64,000 bases of DNA, from NCBI RefSeq assembly GCF_001767295.1, contig NZ_CP014944.1, positions 3,844,001 through 3,908,000 of the forward strand. The letters run 5' to 3'. The notes beneath the pieces were generated by a model. The model was not told the origin of the DNA. It ran no database searches and saw only the letters and a list, made by a program, of their open reading frames with translations. The DNA is from Colwellia sp. PAMC 20917. Lineage in GTDB: Bacteria; Pseudomonadota; Gammaproteobacteria; Enterobacterales; Alteromonadaceae. The position numbers and the translations under genes were made by a program. Each line of letters begins with the position of its first letter. The first letter of the stretch is position 1. This document shows positions 38,730 to 52,494 of the stretch, in pieces.

Positions 38730-41700
38730 ATGACAACTGAAAGATACCAACTCAAGAATAAAATTAGAATTGTCACTGCCGCATCACTTTTTGATGGGCA
38801 CGATGCTGCGATTAATATTATGCGCCGAATTTTACAATCAAGTGGTGCTGAAGTTATTCATTTGGGCCATGACCGCAGTGTTGAGGAAGTGGTTAATACC
38901 GCGATTCAAGAAGATGCTAATGCTATTGCGATGACTTCTTATCAAGGCGGACATAACGAATATTTTAAATATATGTACGACCTACTTAAAGAACGAGGTT
39001 GTGAACATATTCGTATCGTTGGTGGCGGTGGCGGTGTTATTTTACCTGACGAAATTAAAATGCTACAAGATTACGGTATTACCCGTATTTATTCTCCTGA
39101 TGACGGTCGTGCACTGGGTTTATTAGGCATGATTGATGACATGTTAGAGCGCTGTGATTTTAAAACTGGCGTCAATGTTAAAAAAGATGATGTTGCTAAT
39201 TTAAAGAAAAATGACAAACAAGCGATTGCGCGTTTAATTTCAGCGGCTGAAAATGCGCCAAAAGAAAATAAAGCCGACTTAGAGAAAATTCGTAAAATTG
39301 CCTCAGCAAGTAAAACACCTGTATTAGGTATTACTGGTACCGGTGGTGCGGGTAAATCTTCGCTGGTTGATGAATTAATCCGTCGCTTTTTAATGGCGAC
39401 AGCAGACAGCAAAATTGCCATTGTTTCGGTTGACCCGTCTAAGCGTAAAACCGGTGGTGCATTACTCGGTGACAGAATTCGTATGAATGCGGTAAACAAT
39501 GATCGCGTTTACATGCGTTCGTTAGCCACACGTCAGTCAAACTTGGCGTTGTCTGTTTATGTTAATGACACCTTAGAAATTTTAAAAGCGACCGATTTCG
39601 ACTTAATTATTCTAGAAACTTCGGGTATTGGTCAATCAGATACCGAAATTGAAGAACATTCAGATGTTTCTTTATATGTAATGACGCCAGAGTATGGCGC
39701 GGCAACACAATTAGAAAAAATCGATATGCTCGATTTTGCTGATATTATTGCGCTCAATAAGTTTGATAAACGGGGCGCTTTAGATGCCCTGCGTGACGTG
39801 AAAAAACAATATAAACGTAACCGTGGCATGTTTGAAGCCGGTGATGATGAAGTACCCGTTTACGGCACGATAGCTTCACAATTTAACGACCGTGGTATGA
39901 CCGAATTATATAATGCGGTGATCACAGCATTAAACACGAAAGCGGGCTTAATTGTTGGCGACATTCTCTCTACTGAAGGCACATTAGCCAATAAAAGTAG
40001 CGTGATCCCAGGTAATCGTATTCGTTATTTATCTGAAATATCAGAAAGTAATCGCGGTTATGATGCTTGGGTTGAAAAACAAACAACGGTTGCACAAAAG
40101 CTTTATGGTATTCATCAGGCGATTGAAACAGCAAAAGACAGTGAAACTGTAGTTTCTGCTGATTTAGTGACGCAACTTGAAGCGCTTTATACTCAAGTCG
40201 AATTAGACTTAGACCCTAAAAACAAATTATTACTCGAGCAATGGGCGACTAAAGTTCAGCGTTATAAAGACCCTGAATTTAAATTTAAAGTACGAGACAA
40301 AGAACTGTCGATAGCCACTCATTCAAAATCACTTTCTGGTAGCGATATCCCTAAAATTAGTATGCCTAAATATCAGGGATGGGGCGATATCTTAAAGTGG
40401 AACTTACAAGAAAATGTACCGGGTGAATTTCCATATACTGCCGGTTTATTCCCCTTCAAGCGTGAAGGTGAAGACCCAACACGTATGTTCGCGGGTGAAG
40501 GCGGCCCAGAAAGAACCAACCGTCGTTTTCATTATGTTTCAAAAGGCATGCCGGCTAAACGCTTATCAACAGCATTTGATTCAGTGACCCTATACGGTAA
40601 CGATCCGGCTATTCGTCCTGATATTTATGGAAAAATAGGTAATGCCGGCGTTTCTATTTGTTGTTTAGATGATGCCAAGAAACTTTATTCTGGTTTTGAC
40701 TTAGCTCATGCGATGACGTCAGTTTCCATGACCATTAATGGCCCTGCGCCGATGTTGTTAGGTTTTTTCTTGAATACAGCTATCGATCAACAATGTGAGC
40801 GCTTTATTACCGAAAATGGTTTGGAAAAAGAAGTTGCCGCAACCATAGCTAAAATTTATAAAGACAAAGGCTGTGAACGTCCAAGCTATCAAGGTGAATT
40901 ACCCGATGGCAACGACGGTTTAGGTTTAATGTTAATTGGTGTTACTGGCGATCAAGTTCTACCTCCAGCGGTATATCAAGCGATAAAAGCTAAAACCTTA
41001 ACGCTAGTGCGTGGCACGGTACAAGCCGATATTTTAAAAGAAGATCAAGCGCAAAATACCTGTATTTTCTCCACTGAATTTGCCCTACGTTTAATGGGGG
41101 ATGTGCAAGAGTACTTTATTGAAAAAGGTGTGCGTAATTTCTATTCAGTGTCTATTTCTGGCTATCATATAGCAGAAGCTGGCGCGAACCCGATTACTCA
41201 ATTGGCGTTAACGTTGGCAAACGGTTTTACTTTTGTTGAATATTACCTAAGCCGCGGTATGGACATTAATGAATTTGGTCCTAACTTATCGTTTTTCTTC
41301 TCAAACGGTATCGACCCAGAATACGCTGTCATTGGCCGAGTGGCTCGTCGTATTTGGTCAAAAGCGATGAAGAATAAATATGGTGCCAATGCTCGCGCGC
41401 AAATGTTGAAATATCATATTCAAACATCGGGTCGTTCATTGCATGCTCAAGAAATTGATTTCAATGATATTCGTACCACATTACAAGCACTTTATGCGAT
41501 AAACGATAACTGTAACTCTTTGCATACTAATGCTTATGATGAAGCTATTACCACGCCTACCGAAGACAGTGTTCGTCGTGCGATGGCGATTCAATTAATC
41601 ATTAACCGTGAATTAGGACTTTCTAAAAATGAAAATCCTATTCAAGGCGCGTTCATTATTGAAGAGTTAACGGATTTAGTTGAAGATGCCGTATTAACTG

Positions 41701-42110
41701 AATTTGATCGTATTAACGAACGTGGTGGTGTACTTGGTGCCATGGAAACTATGTATCAGCGTGGTAAAATTCAAGAAGAAAGTATGTATTACGAGCATTT
41801 AAAACACTCAGGTGAATATCCTATTATAGGTGTAAATACTTTCCTTAGTTCTACGGGCTCGCCAACGATTGTGCCTGAAGAAGTTATTCGCGCTACCGAA
41901 GAAGAAAAAACTTATCAAATTGATATGTTAGCGAGTTTAAACAAAGCCAATGCAGCAGAAGTAGAAGTCTTACTTAAGCGTTTACAAACAGCCGCCATTA
42001 ATCATGAAAATATTTTTGAATTAATGATGGATGCTTGTAAGGTTTGTTCTTTAGGGCAAATTGTCAGTTCGTTATTTGAAGCAGGCGGTCAATATCGTCG
42101 CAATATGTAA
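38730..42110 (+). CDS. icmF: Fused isobutyryl-CoA mutase / G-protein chaperone IcmF
   Basis: The 1126-residue protein has three parts. The N-terminal cobalamin-binding domain has [14 protein letters not shown], with the cobalt-ligand His near residue 24. A MeaB-like GTPase has Walker [11 protein letters not shown] near 203 and NKFD near 337. The C-terminal acyl-CoA mutase domain (about 550-1126) has [19 protein letters not shown] and the C-terminal region with LLKRLQ. This fusion order is diagnostic of IcmF, which interconverts isobutyryl-CoA and butyryl-CoA (some also isovaleryl/pivalyl-CoA) with adenosyl-B12. It heads an acyl-CoA operon and may link valine-derived isobutyryl-CoA to linear fatty-acid oxidation. 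Confidence 0.95.
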   Translation: MTTERYQLKNKIRIVTAASLFDGHDAAINIMRRILQSSGAEVIHLGHDRSVEEVVNTAIQEDANAIAMTSYQGGHNEYFKYMYDLLKERGCEHIRIVGGGGGVILPDEIKMLQDYGITRIYSPDDGRALGLLGMIDDMLERCDFKTGVNVKKDDVANLKKNDKQAIARLISAAENAPKENKADLEKIRKIASASKTPVLGITGTGGAGKSSLVDELIRRFLMATADSKIAIVSVDPSKRKTGGALLGDRIRMNAVNNDRVYMRSLATRQSNLALSVYVNDTLEILKATDFDLIILETSGIGQSDTEIEEHSDVSLYVMTPEYGAATQLEKIDMLDFADIIALNKFDKRGALDALRDVKKQYKRNRGMFEAGDDEVPVYGTIASQFNDRGMTELYNAVITALNTKAGLIVGDILSTEGTLANKSSVIPGNRIRYLSEISESNRGYDAWVEKQTTVAQKLYGIHQAIETAKDSETVVSADLVTQLEALYTQVELDLDPKNKLLLEQWATKVQRYKDPEFKFKVRDKELSIATHSKSLSGSDIPKISMPKYQGWGDILKWNLQENVPGEFPYTAGLFPFKREGEDPTRMFAGEGGPERTNRRFHYVSKGMPAKRLSTAFDSVTLYGNDPAIRPDIYGKIGNAGVSICCLDDAKKLYSGFDLAHAMTSVSMTINGPAPMLLGFFLNTAIDQQCERFITENGLEKEVAATIAKIYKDKGCERPSYQGELPDGNDGLGLMLIGVTGDQVLPPAVYQAIKAKTLTLVRGTVQADILKEDQAQNTCIFSTEFALRLMGDVQEYFIEKGVRNFYSVSISGYHIAEAGANPITQLALTLANGFTFVEYYLSRGMDINEFGPNLSFFFSNGIDPEYAVIGRVARRIWSKAMKNKYGANARAQMLKYHIQTSGRSLHAQEIDFNDIRTTLQALYAINDNCNSLHTNAYDEAITTPTEDSVRRAMAIQLIINRELGLSKNENPIQGAFIIEELTDLVEDAVLTEFDRINERGGVLGAMETMYQRGKIQEESMYYEHLKHSGEYPIIGVNTFLSSTGSPTIVPEEVIRATEEEKTYQIDMLASLNKANAAEVEVLLKRLQTAAINHENIFELMMDACKVCSLGQIVSSLFEAGGQYRRNM

Positions 42111-42223
42111 CACGAGTAAATAGTCAGTTTATTAGATTAGAGTAAAGTAGTGTCTGTGCACTACTTATACTTTGATGTTAATTCTTCATACACCTTTATT
42201 TAGATAATTGAATAGGAATAATT

Positions 42224-43267
42224 ATGTCAACGTTGATCACGGAGTTAAGGCAAGTACCAGATAAATTTACGGCTTTTCGTATTCATCAAATACAAGAGGG
42301 TGATAAGAAAAAAATCACCAGTGGGTTTGAGCAAGTTGGTATTGATGATCTAACCGCAGGTGAAGTGGTTATTAAAGTCGCCTATTCAGACATTAATTAT
42401 AAAGATGCTCTAGCTGCCACAGGAAAAGGAAGAATCTTACGTACTTATCCCTTAGTAGGCGGTATTGATTTATCGGGTGTTGTGGTTAGCTCTGTTGATG
42501 ATAGGTTTGAAGCTGGTGATAAAGTGCTGGTTTGCGGCGCGCAATTATCTGAACTCTATGATGGTGGTTACAGTGAGTATGCGCGGGTAAAAGCAGATTC
42601 AGTCGTGGCATTGCCAACAGGCGTGAGTTTACGTGATGCGATGGCACTCGGTACCGCAGGATATACTGCCGCTCTTGCTATTCAGCGTATGGAAGATAAT
42701 GGTCAAATTCCAGAGCGAGGTCCGATTGTTGTCACCGGCGCTACCGGTGGTGTTGGTAGTTTTGCTATTAACATGCTGTCAAATATTGGTTATGAAGTGA
42801 TCGCTTTTACGGGTAAAACAGAACAAGAAGATTATTTAAAAACGCTCGGTGCGACTAAGCTTATTAGTCGTCATGATATTGAAATGGGTAGCAAACCACT
42901 AGAAAATGCACAGTGGGGTGGGGCGGTCGATAGTGTTGGCGGTGAAACGTTAGCTTGGCTAACACGCACCACCCATGTTTGGGGAAATATTGCTTCAATT
43001 GGTTTAGCTGGTGGCTTCAAATTAGAAACCACTGTTATGCCCTTTATATTAAGAGGCGTGAGCCTACTTGGTATTAACTCAGTCGAAATGCCACTTTCAG
43101 TGCGCACACAAGCCTGGAAGCGATTAGCAACAGATTTAAAACCAACAAAACTTGAGCTGATTTCTCCTACGACCATTGAATTTCGAGACTTAGGGAATGC
43201 ATTTGACGCTTATGTCGATGGCACGGTTACCGGACGAACTGTCGTAGCGATTGATACCAGTCTTTAA
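42224..43267 (+). CDS. acuI: Acrylyl-CoA reductase-like / YhdH-type oxidoreductase
   Basis: The 347-residue MDR-family protein has the quinone oxidoreductase/AcuI pattern: YSDINYKDALAATGKGRI near residue 65, GGIDLSGVV, and the NADPH loop VTGATGGVGSFAINML near 170. AcuI/YhdH enzymes reduce acryloyl-CoA to propionyl-CoA with NADPH. In this operon it may remove acrylyl- or methacrylyl-CoA formed during valine or DMSP breakdown. The N-terminus is about 15 residues longer than usual. It is 113 nt after icmF, without a visible terminator between. Confidence 0.85.
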   Translation: MSTLITELRQVPDKFTAFRIHQIQEGDKKKITSGFEQVGIDDLTAGEVVIKVAYSDINYKDALAATGKGRILRTYPLVGGIDLSGVVVSSVDDRFEAGDKVLVCGAQLSELYDGGYSEYARVKADSVVALPTGVSLRDAMALGTAGYTAALAIQRMEDNGQIPERGPIVVTGATGGVGSFAINMLSNIGYEVIAFTGKTEQEDYLKTLGATKLISRHDIEMGSKPLENAQWGGAVDSVGGETLAWLTRTTHVWGNIASIGLAGGFKLETTVMPFILRGVSLLGINSVEMPLSVRTQAWKRLATDLKPTKLELISPTTIEFRDLGNAFDAYVDGTVTGRTVVAIDTSL

Positions 43268-43316
43268 ATAGCTATCAAAGAGAACATTAAACCGTAAAGA
43301 ATCGGAGCTAAATTAA

Positions 43317-44423
43317 ATGACAGATGTGATATTTAAAGAGTTAAGCAGCAATAATAATAAACTAATAGCTATAGCAGAACTTAATGCGCCTAAATCGCTT
43401 AATGCATTAAATCTTTCGATGATTAAGCTGTTAACCAAAAAACTGCTGTCTTGGCAGCAAGATGACAATATAGCGATGGTTATTTTACAAGGCGCCGGTG
43501 AAAAAGCGTTTTGTGCTGGTGGAGATGTTGTTAGCCTGTATAAATATTTACACGCACTAGAGACACCAATAGATGATAACGTCATTACATCAGGCTTCGC
43601 TAATGAATTTTTTAGTGAAGAATATGTACTTGACCAATTAATTCATAATTTTAGTAAACCCATTATGATCTGGGGAGATGGTTATATCATGGGCGGCGGC
43701 ATAGGTTTATTTGCTGGTGCCAGTCATCGTGTAACCACAGAGCGGACTTTGATGGCAATGCCAGAAGTATCAATAGGGCTATTTCCTGATGTAGGGTCAA
43801 GTTGGTTTTTTAATAAAACACCTCAAGACCTCGGTTTGTTCTTAGGGATCACCGGTGCTGTGTTTAATGCCGTAGATGCTAACTATCTTGGCTTGTCAGA
43901 TTATATTATTGATAGTTCATCTAAAAATGGTGTTTTTGATCACTTACTAACAGTCGACTGGCAAGACAATAATCGAAATCACTCACTGCTAAAGCAAGCA
44001 TTGACCGATTTTTCGAACCGCTTTGAACACCATTTACCCAATGAGGTAAAAAACAATGAAGCGACTATAGCAAAATTATTAGCTTTCGATAATATTGCTG
44101 ATATACACACAGCGATTTTAAATGTACAAACAGACAATAAATGGCTAAATAAAGCAAAAAACAAATTACTGGCAGGTAGCCCATTGAGTGCTTGTATTAT
44201 ATATAGGCAGCTACAAACGACTAAAACGCTAAGTTTGAGTGAATGTTTTACTTCAGAGTTAAATTTAATCCTTCGTTTTTGTCAGTATGCTGAAGCTTGC
44301 GAAGGTATTAGGGCATTATTAGTCGATAAAGACAAAAATCCCAATTGGGCTTTTTCAAATATTAATGATGTTGACCATAAATTAGTTGATTGGTTTTTTA
44401 GCCCTATCAACAAAAAAATATAA
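43317..44423 (+). CDS. 3-hydroxyisobutyryl-CoA hydrolase (enoyl-CoA hydratase family)
   Basis: The 368-residue crotonase-fold protein shows the hydrolase-type motifs EKAFCAGGDVVSLYK near residue 62, GDGYIMGGGIGLFAGASHR near 120 and AMPEVSIGLFPDVGSSWF near 147. The FCAGGDV and GLFPDVG patterns fit 3-hydroxyisobutyryl-CoA hydrolases of valine degradation more than true hydratases. It releases 3-hydroxyisobutyrate and CoA. Its 3' end reaches 44423, and the following SDR gene starts 19 nt later. A longer SDR start would overlap it but is not preferred. Confidence 0.85.
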   Translation: MTDVIFKELSSNNNKLIAIAELNAPKSLNALNLSMIKLLTKKLLSWQQDDNIAMVILQGAGEKAFCAGGDVVSLYKYLHALETPIDDNVITSGFANEFFSEEYVLDQLIHNFSKPIMIWGDGYIMGGGIGLFAGASHRVTTERTLMAMPEVSIGLFPDVGSSWFFNKTPQDLGLFLGITGAVFNAVDANYLGLSDYIIDSSSKNGVFDHLLTVDWQDNNRNHSLLKQALTDFSNRFEHHLPNEVKNNEATIAKLLAFDNIADIHTAILNVQTDNKWLNKAKNKLLAGSPLSACIIYRQLQTTKTLSLSECFTSELNLILRFCQYAEACEGIRALLVDKDKNPNWAFSNINDVDHKLVDWFFSPINKKI

Positions 44424-44442
44424 CAGAGATAAAGGAAAAACA

Positions 44443-45204
44443 ATGGATTTGAATGATAAAGTTATCGTCATCACCGGTGGTGGACAAGGCCTAGGACGTT
44501 CTATGGCAATTAGCTTAGCAACGAATGGTGCCAAATTAGCGTTAATCGATTTAAATGAATCGTTATTACAAGAAACTGTAAAACTTATTGAAGCAGCAGG
44601 TTCTTCGGCAAAGTATTATTTAGCCAACGTGACCAATGAAAGTGAAGTAGAAGCGATTTTTAGCCAGATCAATAATGACTTTTCGGGGATCGACGGCTTA
44701 ATTAACAATGCCGGAATTTTACGTGACGGTATGTTTGTTAAAGCTAAAGATGGAGTCGTTGCTAAGAAAATGTCATTGGATCAGTTTCAATCCGTCATCG
44801 ATGTTAATTTAACGGGTGTTTTCCTATGTGGTCGCGAAGCTGCTGTTCACATGATTGAAGGTAAACGTAAAGGTGTCATTATTAATATGTCGTCTATCGC
44901 AAGAGCGGGTAATATGGGACAAACCAATTATGCTGCATCTAAAGCGGGTGTTGTCGCTATGACCGTAACTTGGGCGCGCGAGTTAGGACGTCATGGTATT
45001 CGCGTTGGCGCTATTGCCCCAGGTGTTATTCGCACAGCAATGACTGATGCGATGAAACCAGAAATGCGTGACCGTTTAGAAAAAATGAAACCCGTTGGCC
45101 GCTTAGGTGAAGCAGATGAAATTGCTCACACCGTAAAGTATATTTTTGAAAATGAGTTTTTTACCGGCCGTGTCGTAGAAATTGATGGCGGTCTTTGCAT
45201 GTAA
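44443..45204 (+). CDS. Short-chain dehydrogenase/reductase (FabG-like)
   Basis: The protein has about 253 residues from ATG 44443, preceded by AAAGGAAAAAC. The classical SDR motifs are present: TGGGQGLGRSMA (cofactor loop), NNAGIL, NMSSIARAG with the catalytic Ser, and YAASKAG with Tyr and Lys. The C-terminus ends GRVVEIDGGLCM. The likely substrate is a 3-hydroxyacyl-CoA or similar compound made in the same operon; the sequence alone does not tell acyl-ACP from acyl-CoA. An upstream in-frame ATG at 44386 lies within the preceding gene and lacks a good ribosome site. Confidence 0.88.
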   Translation: MDLNDKVIVITGGGQGLGRSMAISLATNGAKLALIDLNESLLQETVKLIEAAGSSAKYYLANVTNESEVEAIFSQINNDFSGIDGLINNAGILRDGMFVKAKDGVVAKKMSLDQFQSVIDVNLTGVFLCGREAAVHMIEGKRKGVIINMSSIARAGNMGQTNYAASKAGVVAMTVTWARELGRHGIRVGAIAPGVIRTAMTDAMKPEMRDRLEKMKPVGRLGEADEIAHTVKYIFENEFFTGRVVEIDGGLCM

Positions 45205-45246
45205 CAAATGTCTTCTGTTTATTAAGAGCAGATATTGAGCAAAATG

Positions 45247-45310
45247 TCGTTCTTAGATATCTATGCTGCAAAGCATTTGTTAATTCGTGCAGCAAAATAT
45301 TTAAGAACGA
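45247..45310. repeat. Long imperfect palindrome after the icmF operon
   Basis: Arms of about 23 nt (TCGTTCTTA-gATAT-TGCTGCA and its complement, ending TTAAGAACGA) enclose a 17-nt loop. Matches are nearly continuous, with one bulge and a few mismatches. It lies 43 nt after the SDR stop and lacks a T tract, so it may be an unusual terminator, an mRNA-stabilising structure, or a small transposable remnant. Confidence 0.7.
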
Positions 45311-45373
45311 TGGCTTAATTAATTAATCTATCAAAAAACCTATCATTAGCCGCTGAGTCAAAAGAAATTAACT

Positions 45374-45910
45374 ATGAAAAAAGCACTGTTTTTAGACAGG
45401 GACGGCATTATCAATGTTGACCATGGTTACGTTTATAAAAAAGAAGCATTTGAATTTGTCGAAGATATCTTTACTGTTTGTTTGGATGCGCACCATAAAG
45501 GTTATGAAATATTTGTCATTACTAACCAATCGGGTATTGCTAGAGGCAAATATACTGTTGAGCAATTTAATCAACTGACTCTGTGGATGGTAAAGCAATT
45601 TAAATCGAAAGGGATCGTAATTGCAGATGTCTATCATTGCCCTCATCATCCAGATAAAGGCGTTGGTGAATACAAGGTGGCCTGTGATTGTAGAAAACCA
45701 GAACCTGGTATGATTTTATCAGCTGCTAAAAAGCATGACATTGATTTGGCAAAGAGTATTTTTATTGGTGATAAAGTATCAGATATGCAGGCTGCTGAGC
45801 GTGCTGGTATAAAGAGTAGGATATTGCTTGTTGATCAATATAGCGATAATGAGGTGATTAAAGCAGACCGTATCCATAAAATTAGCGAAGCTAGCGCGTA
45901 TATTAGCTAA
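45374..45910 (+). CDS. gmhB: D-glycero-beta-D-manno-heptose 1,7-bisphosphate 7-phosphatase
   Basis: The 178-residue HAD phosphatase has the nucleophile motif FLDRDGIINVDHGYV at the N-terminus, TNQSGIARG, the zinc-binding region CPHHPDKGVGEYKVACDC, and KPEPGMI, then IFIGDKVSDMQAAERAG. All fit GmhB, which acts in ADP-heptose synthesis for lipopolysaccharide core. Its place directly before an rRNA operon matches E. coli, where gmhB precedes rrnH, so this is conserved order. An independent promoter is likely, since a long palindrome and about 170 nt separate it from the preceding operon. Confidence 0.95.
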   Translation: MKKALFLDRDGIINVDHGYVYKKEAFEFVEDIFTVCLDAHHKGYEIFVITNQSGIARGKYTVEQFNQLTLWMVKQFKSKGIVIADVYHCPHHPDKGVGEYKVACDCRKPEPGMILSAAKKHDIDLAKSIFIGDKVSDMQAAERAGIKSRILLVDQYSDNEVIKADRIHKISEASAYIS

Positions 45911-45965
45911 ATTGTTCGATAAATAAGCGAACAAACGTTTATTTCAAAGTTATTACAAAAAAGGG

Positions 45966-45993
45966 TTGACGCCCAGCGAGAAATGTCTAGAAT
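45966..45993 (+). promoter_or_regulatory. rRNA promoter P1
   Basis: TTGACG (45966-45971), a 16-nt spacer, and TAGAAT (45988-45993), followed by GCGCTCC, a GC-rich discriminator expected for stringent, growth-rate-controlled rRNA promoters. AT-rich sequence upstream could act as an UP element. Confidence 0.85.
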
Positions 45994-46146
45994 GCGCTCC
46001 AGTTCCAAGGGGTTCAGTCAAAACGAACCACGAAAGAGCTGTTTTGATAAGTTATCTACATCACTTTAGAGTAAAGTAGTTAACTTAACGTTTATCGATA
46101 AGGTTTGAATCTTCGAAAAGAACTTCAAATTAAATTAAATAAAACG

Positions 46147-46174
46147 TTGACATCGAAACTAGAGTGCGTAGAAT
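46147..46174 (+). promoter_or_regulatory. rRNA promoter P2
   Basis: TTGACA (46147-46152), a 16-nt spacer, and TAGAAT (46169-46174), a near copy of P1 180 nt downstream. The leader then carries a boxA-like antitermination element (GTTCTTTAACAA, about 46254-46265), which recurs before the 23S gene at about 48450. Confidence 0.85.
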
Positions 46175-46518
46175 ACGCATCTCGCTTCAGGTAAGGCCTG
46201 CAGCAACGAAGCAAAGCGAATGAGATTTTGTTTCGGTTAACTCTTAGAGTTAACGTTCTTTAACAATTAGTTATCATGCAATTTGTGTGGACACTCACAT
46301 TACATTGATTTTACATAGTCGGTTCTTAATTCTCTAACGAGAGGCAAGGAAAGACGTAAAACAGTTTAATAATGATGTCACACAGATTAAGTATTAATTA
46401 TTAATTTAATTAGTACGTTTTATGTAGTTACTACTTCTCTTTTAAGAGTTGTTGGTAACACGACAGAATTCATTGAGCAGATGTCTTAGCTTAGGTTAAG
46501 CATCACAAACGATTTTTT

Positions 46519-48062
<1,544 letters not shown>

Positions 48063-48220
48063 TCTTGAAGTAAAAACAGTTTAATGGTACATTGATGTTT
48101 CTAGGTCGAATTTATACCATCCGTGGTAATTCGACACAGGTATATCTTATACAAGAGTGTCTACACAAATTACATGATAACAAATTAGAAGAAGAAAGCC
48201 CTTGGGCTTGCTAATAAGAT

Positions 48221-48297
<77 letters not shown>

Positions 48298-48731
48298 ATT
48301 CATACGCTGAATTGATTAATCTTCTTCATTAAAGAAAAGACCAAATTAAGGTTTACTTTCGTCATACTGAATGTTTTTCAGTATCTGGTGAGTGAATATT
48401 AATTTGGTTTTTTAAACCACGTTTTTAACCGAATGCGCGTTAAGAATGAGTTCTTTAACAATCTGGAAAGCTGATATAAATAAGATATTTATAAAGCAAC
48501 TAACATTAGTAAGGGGTGTCGCGCTCATTACTTCTAAATAGTTTGCATATTTTATAAATATCTACAAAAGCGATTAATAGTGAAAGCTATTAATCAACAT
48601 TTGTTTGCTCTTACTCAGAGTAAACATCTTATTCAAGACACATTTATTTGTGCGTGAAAATGTCAGACTTTACAATTGCTTGGATTAGTCTCCAGGTGTA
48701 CTTCGTGTCGAAAGACTACTTAGGGTTGTAT
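48298..48731 (+). other. 16S-23S spacer, 3' part
   Basis: About 430 nt after tRNA-Ile with no further tRNA. It holds a boxA-like GTTCTTTAACAATCTGG near 48450, plus flanking processing-stem sequence before the 23S gene. Confidence 0.85.
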
Positions 48732-51622
<2,891 letters not shown>

Positions 51623-51766
51623 ACAACACCCAAGTAGTTTTACTGCGAAGTGTTTGTAAAAGACTGACATATAAAGAATAACTTCACGCACTGTAATGAA
51701 TTGAATAAGAAAACGCTTTTATATTTATGGCTCTAGCGAGCAACAGCTTTCAAGATTGTAACCTTT

Positions 51767-51886
51767 TTGTCTAGCGACAATAGCACTGTGGCACCACCTG
51801 ATCCCATTCCGAACTCAGAAGTGAAACGCAGTAGCGCCGATGGTAGTGTGGGAGTTCCCATGTGAGAGTAGGACATTGCTAGGCTT
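51767..51886 (+). rRNA. rrf: 5S ribosomal RNA
   Basis: About 120 nt from TTGTCTAGCG to TGCTAGGCTT, which pair as helix I. Conserved parts are CCACCTGATCCCAT, CCGAACTCAGAAGTGAAACG and GATGGTAGTGTGG. It is 144 nt after the 23S gene. Three decayed partial copies of its 3' end follow downstream. Confidence 0.97.
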
Positions 51887-51895
51887 CTAATTAAG

Positions 51896-51926
51896 AAAAA
51901 CCCGTTACTAACGTAACGGGTTTTTT
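51896..51926 (+). terminator. rRNA operon terminator
   Basis: AAACCCGTTAC / GTAACGGGTTT with a TAAC loop and six T residues, 10 nt after the 5S gene. An identical stem recurs at 52245-52273. Confidence 0.95.
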
Positions 51927-51967
51927 GCTTTCTGGCGTCTGAAAATATACCATTTATAATTAATTAA

Positions 51968-52038
51968 GTAGTAGTGCCAACGGTAGTGTGATTTATGTCC
52001 GACATGCCCATGTGAGAGTAGGACATTCTCCGCTCCTA
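51968..52038 (+). pseudogene. 5S rRNA 3'-end fragment, copy 1
   Basis: It reads AGTAGTGCCAACGGTAGTGT and, later, CCCATGTGAGAGTAGGACAT, matching the last ~55 nt of the 5S gene. A ~9-nt extension in the central loop (ATTTATGTCCGACATG) is shared with copies 2 and 3. It lacks the 5' half of 5S, so it cannot fold into a working 5S RNA. Confidence 0.85.
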
Positions 52039-52043
52039 TTTAG

Positions 52044-52073
52044 GTCGCTCTTTGCCATCCTTGGCAACGCGAC
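52044..52073. repeat. Inserted hairpin segment in copy 1 of the 5S array
   Basis: GTCGC-TTTGCCA / TTGGCAA-GCGAC forms a stem with small internal loops. It is part of about 50 nt present only in copy 1 and explains its longer spacing to copy 2 (198 versus 140-147 nt). It may be a small insertion. Confidence 0.6.
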
Positions 52074-52097
52074 ATTAGTATATCCCTACACGTCAGA

Positions 52098-52126
52098 AAC
52101 CCGATTCGAAAGAGTCGGGTTTTTTG
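52098..52126 (+). terminator. Terminator-like hairpin of copy 1
   Basis: AACCCGATTC / GAGTCGGGTT with a GAAA loop and a T tract. It corresponds in place to the rRNA terminator but has a different stem sequence, so the stem has been rebuilt or changed in pairs. Confidence 0.85.
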
Positions 52127-52165
52127 CTTTGTGGCGTTTAAAAATAAATCATTTATACCTGTAGA

Positions 52166-52237
52166 GTAGTAGCACCAACGGTAGTGTGACTTATGTTCGA
52201 CTTGCCCATGTGAGAGTAGGACATTGCTAAGCTCCTA
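52166..52237 (+). pseudogene. 5S rRNA 3'-end fragment, copy 2
   Basis: AGTAGCACCAACGGTAGTGT and then CCCATGTGAGAGTAGGACAT, ending TTGCTAAGCTCCT, which is closest of the copies to the true 5S end (TTGCTAGGCTTCT). It carries the same loop extension as copy 1. Confidence 0.85.
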
Positions 52238-52244
52238 TTTAGAG

Positions 52245-52273
52245 AAACCCGTTACTAACGTAACGGGTTTTTT
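52245..52273 (+). terminator. Terminator of copy 2, identical to the rRNA terminator
   Basis: AAACCCGTTAC-TAAC-GTAACGGGTTTTTT repeats the stem, loop and T tract of the terminator at 51896-51926 exactly, and is also followed by GCTTTCTGG. Confidence 0.9.
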
Positions 52274-52310
52274 GCTTTCTGGTGTTTAAAAATACAGGAT
52301 TTATACCGTA

Positions 52311-52380
52311 GAGCAGTAGCACCAACGGTAGTGTGACTTATGTTCGATATGGCCATATCAGAGTAATACATTCTCAGCTC
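52311..52380 (+). pseudogene. 5S rRNA 3'-end fragment, copy 3 (most decayed)
   Basis: AGTAGCACCAACGGTAGTGT is kept, but the rest is worn (GGCCATATCAGAGTAATACA). The following AACGTAATGGGCTGTTTGAT is a decayed terminator copy that no longer folds well. No gene lies between here and 52494. Confidence 0.8.
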
Positions 52381-52494
52381 TAATAAAGATAACGTAATGG
52401 GCTGTTTGATTGCTAGCACTTTAAAAATTACTAGTTTAAATTTTCATGATACTAATAATATAATAATTAAACTCTTAGCAACAATAGGATTTTT

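Noticed and set aside
44386-44442. Longer N-terminus for the SDR protein
   Set aside because: The extra 19 codons overlap the preceding gene and do not resemble SDR proteins; the ATG at 44443 has AAAGGAAAA upstream and gives the normal SDR start.
48298-48731. tRNA-Ala gene in the 16S-23S spacer
   Set aside because: No cloverleaf with a TGC anticodon or TTCGA-type T loop could be found.
51968-52380. Possible CRISPR-like array
   Set aside because: The repeated units are 5S 3' ends with terminators at 140-198 nt spacing and diverge from each other; there are no uniform short repeats with unique spacers and no cas genes.
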